NCBI GenBank assembly: GCA_910575755.1
Contig: CAJTFO010000011.1
Location: 1-49,453 of the forward strand
Length of the DNA: 49,453 nucleotides
Direction: 5' to 3'
Origin: Desulfovibrionaceae bacterium
GTDB taxonomy: Bacteria > Desulfobacterota > Desulfovibrionia > Desulfovibrionales > Desulfovibrionaceae
The notes under the pieces were generated by a model. That model had not been told where the DNA came from. It did no database searches and worked only from the letters and a program-made list of their open reading frames with translations. This document shows, piece after piece, positions 45,007-49,453 of this stretch. Numbering within the stretch: position 1 is the stretch's first letter; the number at the start of each line of letters is the position of its first letter. The position numbers and the translations under genes were made by a program.

Positions 45007-45174
45007 AGCATTTTGCTTTTGAAATTTTTCCATTTCAAAAGCGGCGCTGTCGTCATGGAGCCTGAAAAACGCGTTTTTCAGGCTCCATAGGCGCGGGCAT
45101 CCGCTCTCGCGCCCGCCGGAGCGAATGTCTTTTTCAAAGGCAATTCGCTCTATTTCAGTCGAGAAATGCTATAA
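45003..45174 (-). mobile_element. MITE-like element, copy 3 (172 bp, inverted)
   Basis: Starts TTAGAGCATT and ends AATGCTATAA. Its order is the reverse complement of copy 1: the GCTTTTGAAAT / ATTTCAAAAGC stem first, then GGCGCTG, then an AGCCTGAAAAA / TTTTTCAGGCT stem, then a GC-rich block. It is about 24 bp longer than copy 1 at its far end. Its TAG supplies the stop codon of the M23 peptidase gene. Confidence 0.72.
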
Positions 45175-45178
45175 AACA

Positions 45179-45218
45179 AAAGAGGCCTCACTGACAGATG
45201 TTCAGCGGGGCCTCTTTG
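45179..45218 (+). terminator. Terminator downstream of the M23 peptidase
   Basis: Arms AAAGAGGCC and GGCCTCTTT enclose a smaller CTG / CAG stem, and the arm ends in TCTTTGTC. It probably belonged directly to the peptidase gene before the MITE-like element came between them. Confidence 0.7.
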
Positions 45219-45240
45219 TCACGTCAGGTCTGCAGAGCTA

Positions 45241-46231
45241 GATCATTTTGACTTTAACTTTTTATATATCCACAGGATTTAAACCATCCTTCTGCGTCTT
45301 TTGGGGTGATACATCCCAACGCCTTTCCAATGGCTTTGTACAGTTCATCACATGTTCTTGCTTTCATGCTTCGAAGCAATTGTTTTACTTTGCTCCACAT
45401 CTTTTCAATGGGATTTAAATCCGGGCTGTATTCAGGTAGAAAGATATACTCGCAACCTTTTTTCGTTATCAATTTTTGGGCTCTTTTTGATTTATGGACA
45501 TTCAAATTATCTATTATAACCATATCGCCAGCTTTAAGCGTTGGAAGAAGAAATTGTTCAATATAAGCATTGTATATTTTCCCATCCAGCGCTCCATCAA
45601 AAACAACACTGCAAGTTTCTCTCGTCACACGGATTGCTGAAAGTATGCTTGTCCTTTCCCAACGTCCGTCTGGCGCGTGATCATGGCAGCGCTGGCCATT
45701 TCTGGCCCTGCCGTATAATCTCGTCATATTGGTTTTGACGCCGGTTTCATCAATAAATATCAATTTGTTGCATGAAGCTTTTTGCTGGAACAGCTTCCAT
45801 TCCTCACGTTTCTTTCTTACATCTTCGCGTCCTTGTTCTCTGGCCTTGAGAGTTTTTTTTTATATTTGTAGCCAAGTTTGACAAGCAGGCGGTGGATGGC
45901 TGCCAGGCAACAGGATTTATTAAAATGCTCTTTGATTTCCTGAAGAGTTATATCAACATTTTTATCAAGAAGGGCTTGTAACTCCCGAATTTCCTCATGA
46001 GAGAAACAACTTGGGCGATGTCCATTTGGTTTGGCTGATAATCGCTGATTTTCACGATAAGCTCTGACCCAGTTGCAGATGGTAGCCGGGGTGTTAAAAT
46101 ATCTGCCAATTGCCTGGCTGTTGCCTTTCCTTCAAGATAGGCATGAACAGCCTTGGTCCTGATTTCTTCAGATGCAAATTTCATCCCTGTACTATAAACA
46201 ACTTCTAAATAAAATAAAAGTCAAATTGCTC
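45241..46231 (-). mobile_element. IS630-family insertion sequence (991 bp)
   Basis: Bounded by TA on both sides (45239-45240 and 46232-46233), the target duplication of IS630/Tc1-mariner elements. The ends are imperfect inverted repeats: GATCATTTTGACTTTAAC on the left, and GAGCAATTTGACTTTTAT read inward from the right. Removing the element rebuilds GAGCTAGCTC, a palindromic target. It encodes one transposase on the minus strand, broken in two places. Its shorter relatives lie at 36439 and 129. Confidence 0.92.
45254..46184 (-). pseudogene. IS630-family transposase, frameshifted
   Basis: The N-terminal helix-turn-helix starts at 46184 with MKFASEEIRTKAVHAYLEGK. Near 46105-46120 the frame must shift by one base to reach the homologous RYFNTPATICNWVRAYRENQ. 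A second shift is needed at a run of nine A (on the minus strand, about 45851-45859) to enter the DDE domain. That domain is complete: IFIDETG, VIIDNLNVHKS and the LPEYSPDLNPIEKMW block. The A-run shift is of the type many insertion sequences use for programmed -1 frameshifting, but the first shift has no such signal. The copy is therefore probably inactive. Confidence 0.85.
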
Positions 46232-46288
46232 TAGCTCAACAGATGAAAGACAATGAACACAGATTCAGAGCAAAATAATATTGTAATG

Positions 46289-46861
46289 CTAAGTATTGTT
46301 TTTGAGTTTTAAAAACCAGAGGATATTTTCTGCTATATTTTTCATATTTCTTATACCTTCGTCATCGTGTAGAACTTCTCCTATTTTATTTCCGTAAACC
46401 ATATTCCAATATGTTGAACCAATAATGATCATTTCTTTATTCAAGAAAAAATGATTCATTGTATCAATAGCAGTCATTCCCCCAGCTCGCCGAACAGCGG
46501 CTATTGATACACCTATTTTATACTTAAATATGCCTGGATTTGTAGCAACGACTACAGCAGCCCGATCTAATAATAATTTCATTTTTGCGGAAATATCAGC
46601 TGAATATACTGGAGAAGCAAGAATTATTCCATCTGAATCCAACATGTTTTTAAAAACACTATTAAAATCATCAGAAATTGTTGGACATAACTTTTTAGCT
46701 TTGCAAGCAAAACAAGCTTGACAAGAATTTATTTCTAATCCATATAAATTAATAATTTCAGTAGAGATATCATGTGCATTTAAATAATCTAAAATTATAT
46801 TTAATAAAATAAAGGAATTACCATTGGTGCGTGAACTTCCATTTATGCCAATTATTTTCAT
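46289..46861 (-). CDS. NADPH-dependent FMN reductase / iron-sulfur flavoprotein-like
   Basis: 190 residues of flavodoxin fold. The FMN phosphate loop is GSSRTNGNS at the N-terminus. A cysteine cluster (SCQACFACKAKKLC) follows, which in iron-sulfur flavoproteins binds a 4Fe-4S centre, and LASPVYSADISAKMKLLLDR is the flavin-contacting block. Its partners and substrate are unknown. It is very AT-rich, unlike the chromosome around it, and begins the four-gene foreign module. Confidence 0.88.
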   Translation of the reverse strand: MKIIGINGSSRTNGNSFILLNIILDYLNAHDISTEIINLYGLEINSCQACFACKAKKLCPTISDDFNSVFKNMLDSDGIILASPVYSADISAKMKLLLDRAAVVVATNPGIFKYKIGVSIAAVRRAGGMTAIDTMNHFFLNKEMIIIGSTYWNMVYGNKIGEVLHDDEGIRNMKNIAENILWFLKLKNNT

Positions 46862-46886
46862 TGTGATTATCTCGTGCTAGACAAAC

Positions 46887-47558
46887 TTACTTTATAGCAA
46901 GTATTACAGAGAACTTTTGATAAGAATAAATACATTCAACATGTGAAAATTTGCAATTTTTCAACATATCGATTTCTTTTGAGACAGATATTTCTTTATC
47001 TAATTTTTTTCTATCTTCCCATAGAGCTAAATCATGCTCAGTTAAACCACACATATGTAAATGTTCACCCCAATGCTTATTATACCATAAATTAATCATT
47101 TCATCTTCGGCACAAAATTGATCATAGTTTACAAAAATACCATTTGGTATTAAATGGTCATACAAATTATTAAAAATTACTTCTTTATCTTTTTCATTTA
47201 AATGATGAATTGATAAGGCTGATATTGCAAGGTCAAAAACTTTATCTGGAAAACAATTTATATAATTTAAAGAATCAAATGAAATATTTGATATTTCTGA
47301 AAAGCGTTTTTTAGCAATTTCTAACATATTATTGGCTATATCTACCAGAAGATATGATGAATTAGGAAAATATTTATACCAAAAATAGGTCAATAGGCCA
47401 GTACCAGCTCCTAAGTCAATTATTGAGTTTGGATATTTAATATTTGAAGCAAGAAATTTAGTTGTAGTATTATAAAAATCATTATAACACGAAATAAACA
47501 TTTTACGTTTACAATCATATTCTTTTGAAATAAGATTAAATTGTTCTTCAATATCCAT
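46887..47558 (-). CDS. Class I SAM-dependent methyltransferase
   Basis: 223 residues. Motif I is IIDLGAGTGLLTYFW, followed by the acidic end of strand 2 in LLVDIANNMLEIAKKRF and a LAISALSIHHLNEKDKE block. The substrate is not deducible. GGTGA precedes the ATG. Very AT-rich. It is divergent from the AraC-type gene across 47 bp, so the pair may be regulated together. Confidence 0.9.
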   Translation of the reverse strand: MDIEEQFNLISKEYDCKRKMFISCYNDFYNTTTKFLASNIKYPNSIIDLGAGTGLLTYFWYKYFPNSSYLLVDIANNMLEIAKKRFSEISNISFDSLNYINCFPDKVFDLAISALSIHHLNEKDKEVIFNNLYDHLIPNGIFVNYDQFCAEDEMINLWYNKHWGEHLHMCGLTEHDLALWEDRKKLDKEISVSKEIDMLKNCKFSHVECIYSYQKFSVILAIK

Positions 47559-47605
47559 AAATATGTCACCTTTTGGGCTGATTTAATTTATAATGAGAGA
47601 ATTAT

Positions 47606-48345
47606 ATGGCCAATTTATCATATTTTAAAGAAAATGGTATGGAGCTGGTTATCTGTAACCAATCTACAATTTCATATCCCTTCCATAATCATATTTCCAC
47701 TTATATTCTAGGTTTTGTTTTAAATGGAACAATAGAATTGATTACTGATAGAGGAAGAAATATGTATCAAGAAAATGGAATTTTTGCTATTTCCCCATAT
47801 ACTCCACATTGTGTAAATTCACATTCCTGTTATACTCTTTTAAGTTTATGTATCAAGGCTGAATATTTCTCACATATTGATAGTTATTGTGATACCACCG
47901 TTTTAAGCTTTCTGCACAACGCTATAAATAACCCAACCTAGAAGAAAAAATACAAAAATCTTTGTCTAACCTTGCTTTTATTAAACATATTCTTCCCACA
48001 CAAAAAGAAACTTCTATCCAAATATTAAAAAGACGGTTAGAAACATGTCCCGAAGTCAAATATAGTTTAGATGAAATGGCTGATGCTACATTCATGAGCA
48101 AATATAATCTCATTCGTATTTTCAAGCACGAAGTTGGGTTGACCCCACATCAATTTCTACTTCAAAATCGTATTCGTAAAGCACAACGATTATTGGAAAC
48201 ATCAGCCACTATAACCGAAGTGGCCCTGACTACAGGTTTTTGTGACCAAAGCCACTTCATCAGGCATTTTAAAAAAATCGTGGGTTTGACACCAACAGAG
48301 TATCGGTTGGCTTGCAATGCTACATTGCCGTTATTTGCTAATTAA
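47606..48345 (+). pseudogene. AraC-family transcriptional regulator, frameshifted
   Basis: The first part (47606-47941) encodes a cupin-like sensor: YPFHNHISTYILGFVLNGTI and GIFAISPYTPHCVNSHSCYT. The second (about 47935-48345), in another frame, encodes LEEKIQKSLSNLAFIKHILP, then the double helix-turn-helix of the AraC family (SLDEMADATFMSKYNLIRIF ... HQFLLQNRIRKAQRLLETSA). One base missing near 47934 would join them into a protein of about 245 residues. It is either a decayed gene or a single sequencing error. Confidence 0.85.
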
Positions 48346-48608
48346 ATAAGAGCTGGAAGAAATTTGGCAAACAGGTAAAGCCCATTGTCCCCAGCTTTTA
48401 CTTCATGGGGTAACCCCATAGGAAAGATAGATATTACTCCAACTTTGTAGTCTAGTTCAACGCCATTGTTAACGCAAGTGCCGGTTCCAGAGATAATTTC
48501 ATGCGTCTCCAACTGTGATTGGTGAATATGATTGCCTATCATCTTTCCCGGAGCGATCCGGACCAGATGATAGCTAAACAGCCCGGTAACGTCCAGAATT
48601 TTTCGCAC
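48342..48608 (-). CDS. Cupin-domain protein, N-terminus removed by an IS256-type insertion
   Basis: 88 residues remain. Core cupin features are present: GNHIHQSQLETHEIISGTG with metal-binding His residues, and later FPMGLPHEVKAGDNGLYLF. Its reading frame opens at a GTG that lies at the edge of IS256-type sequence, so the true start has probably been cut off. It converges on the AraC gene with a 4-bp overlap of stop codons. As part of the AT-rich module it may once have bound the metabolite handled by its neighbours. Confidence 0.75.
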   Translation of the reverse strand: MRKILDVTGLFSYHLVRIAPGKMIGNHIHQSQLETHEIISGTGTCVNNGVELDYKVGVISIFPMGLPHEVKAGDNGLYLFAKFLPALI

Positions 48609-49410
48609 ATAGAGTGGCTCAATCGGTTAGATGCTTCCCTCAGTCGAGTTCGCCGAAAGTTTTCATGTTGATATACCGTTCCAGTCCCCATTTCTTCCCT
48701 GAGAGGTATCTCAGTCGAGCCGCGACCAGCATCAGGGCCGACTGGCCGTCAGGGAAGTTCCCCACCACTCTTGTGCGTCGTCGAATTTCACGATTGAGCC
48801 GCTCCAGTGGGTTATTTGTTCGGATATGACGCCAGTGATTGGACGGAAACTCATAGAAAGAGAAAGTCTCCTCCGCGCCCGCCTGGAGGATGCGAGCGGC
48901 CTTTTCCAAATGAAGCGCCTTGAGTTTGGCGGAAACCTGTTCCGCTTTTTGACGGGCGGCTTCTTTATCCTCTTGCGCGTGGATGGCCTTCAGCATGGGT
49001 AACGTCCAGAATTTTTCGCACATAGAGTGGCTCAATCGGTTAGATGCTTCCCTCAGTCGAGTTCACCGAAAGTTTTCATGTTGATATACCGTTCCAGTCC
49101 CCATTTCTTCCCTGAGAGGTATCTCAGTCGAGCCGCGACCAGCATCAGGGCCGACTGGCCGTCAGGGAAGTTCCCCACCACTCTTGTGCGTCGTCGAATT
49201 TCACGATTGAGCCGCTCCAGTGGGTTGTTCGTTCGGATATGACGCCAGTGATTGGACGGAAACTCATAGAAAGAGAAAGTCTCCTCCGCGCCCGCCTGGA
49301 GGATGCGAGCGGCCTTTTCCAAATGAAGCACCTTGAGTTTGGAGGAAACCTGTTCCGCTTTTTGACGGGCGGCTTCTTTATCCTCTTGCGCGTGGATGGC
49401 CTTCAGCATG
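48585..49410. repeat. Tandem direct repeat, two units of 413 bp
   Basis: Unit A 48585-48997 and unit B 48998-49410 differ at about five positions (near 48650, 48809-48813 and 48910-48920). Each holds the 3' part of an IS256-type transposase plus 24 bp of the cupin gene. GGT occurs at both junctions. Confidence 0.9.
48640..49035 (-). pseudogene. IS256-family transposase, C-terminal part (copy A)
   Basis: Encodes the C-terminal 118 residues: MLKAIHAQEDKEAARQKAEQ, FYEFPSNHWRHIRTNNPLER (the end of the mutator-type catalytic domain) and the conserved NREIRRRTRVVGNFPDGQSA. The first 13 codons of the open frame come from repeat flank, not from a transposase. It lacks the DDE region and cannot be functional. 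Confidence 0.9.
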
Positions 49411-49453
49411 GTCGAAACCACTTTGGATTTACCAGTGGGGACGGCATTCAAAA
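49053..49453 (-). CDS. IS256-family transposase (copy B), cut by the window edge
   Basis: Same C-terminal domain as copy A, but here it continues into genuine transposase sequence (NAVPTGKSKVVSTMLKAIHA) and runs off the right edge. The element may therefore be complete beyond the window. It ends with GLERYINMKTFGELD. The mutator-type transposases move by a circular intermediate and usually make 8-bp target duplications. Confidence 0.92.
   Translation of the reverse strand, partial: LNAVPTGKSKVVSTMLKAIHAQEDKEAARQKAEQVSSKLKVLHLEKAARILQAGAEETFSFYEFPSNHWRHIRTNNPLERLNREIRRRTRVVGNFPDGQSALMLVAARLRYLSGKKWGLERYINMKTFGELD

Noticed and set aside
1..49453. CRISPR arrays, rRNA genes, riboswitches, toxin-antitoxin pairs
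   Set aside because: No regularly spaced repeats, rRNA sequence or convincing aptamer was seen in any gap.

Overview
The window looks like chromosome of a sulfate-reducing bacterium of the Desulfovibrio group. The signs are the complete menaquinone-by-futalosine gene set, a HesB/IscA-like selenoprotein gene, a type III glutamine synthetase, the GC-rich housekeeping genes, and the long run rpsT-glyS-glyQ-recO-rodZ-surA-mfd. The genus is inferred from gene content, not from a marker gene.

Layout. 1-9.3 kb: nitrogen assimilation on the minus strand: a sigma-54 activator (NifA-like), glnN and gltB. A -24/-12 promoter and inverted repeats lie in front of glnN, so the three genes read as one nitrogen-responsive circuit. 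9.6-16.8 kb, plus strand: an AI-2E-family permease, a D,D-carboxypeptidase, a small conserved protein, miaB, a BFN-domain protein, a zinc-ribbon protein and a receiver/TPR protein. 16.8-17.5 kb: a decayed phage-type integrase abutting tRNA-Arg(ACG). 17.7-30.1 kb, minus strand: a long collinear run from rpsT back to two tandem HesB/IscA genes. The promoter-proximal one is read here as a selenoprotein with an in-frame TGA (Sec32) and a SECIS-like hairpin. 30.2-36.3 kb: pyrR, an MprF-type flippase domain protein, greA with a leader terminator, and a multi-domain glycosyltransferase. 36.9-42.6 kb: mqnA-mqnC-mqnE divergent from mqnD, then a MATE exporter. 42.7-45.0 kb: an AT-rich DJ-1/PfpI gene between short direct repeats, then an M23 peptidase.

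45.0-49.4 kb is accessory DNA: an IS630-family element, a very AT-rich decaying four-gene module (flavin reductase, methyltransferase, frameshifted AraC regulator, truncated cupin) and the 3' part of an IS256-family element in two tandem, slightly diverged copies.

A thread through the window is one mobile-element family. An almost complete IS630 copy (45.2 kb), an internally deleted copy (36.4 kb) and an end fragment (0.13 kb) share ends of the form TA-GAGCA. Three non-coding hairpin-rich elements of about 150-170 bp (15.1, 42.6 and 45.0 kb) carry closely similar ends. They are good candidates for MITEs mobilised by that transposase. Two insertions coincide with the TAG stop codons of neighbouring genes.

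The most interesting items are the overlooked selenoprotein next to its cysteine paralogue, the IS630/MITE family, the glnN control region, the greA leader terminator and the insertion-like structure around the DJ-1 gene.
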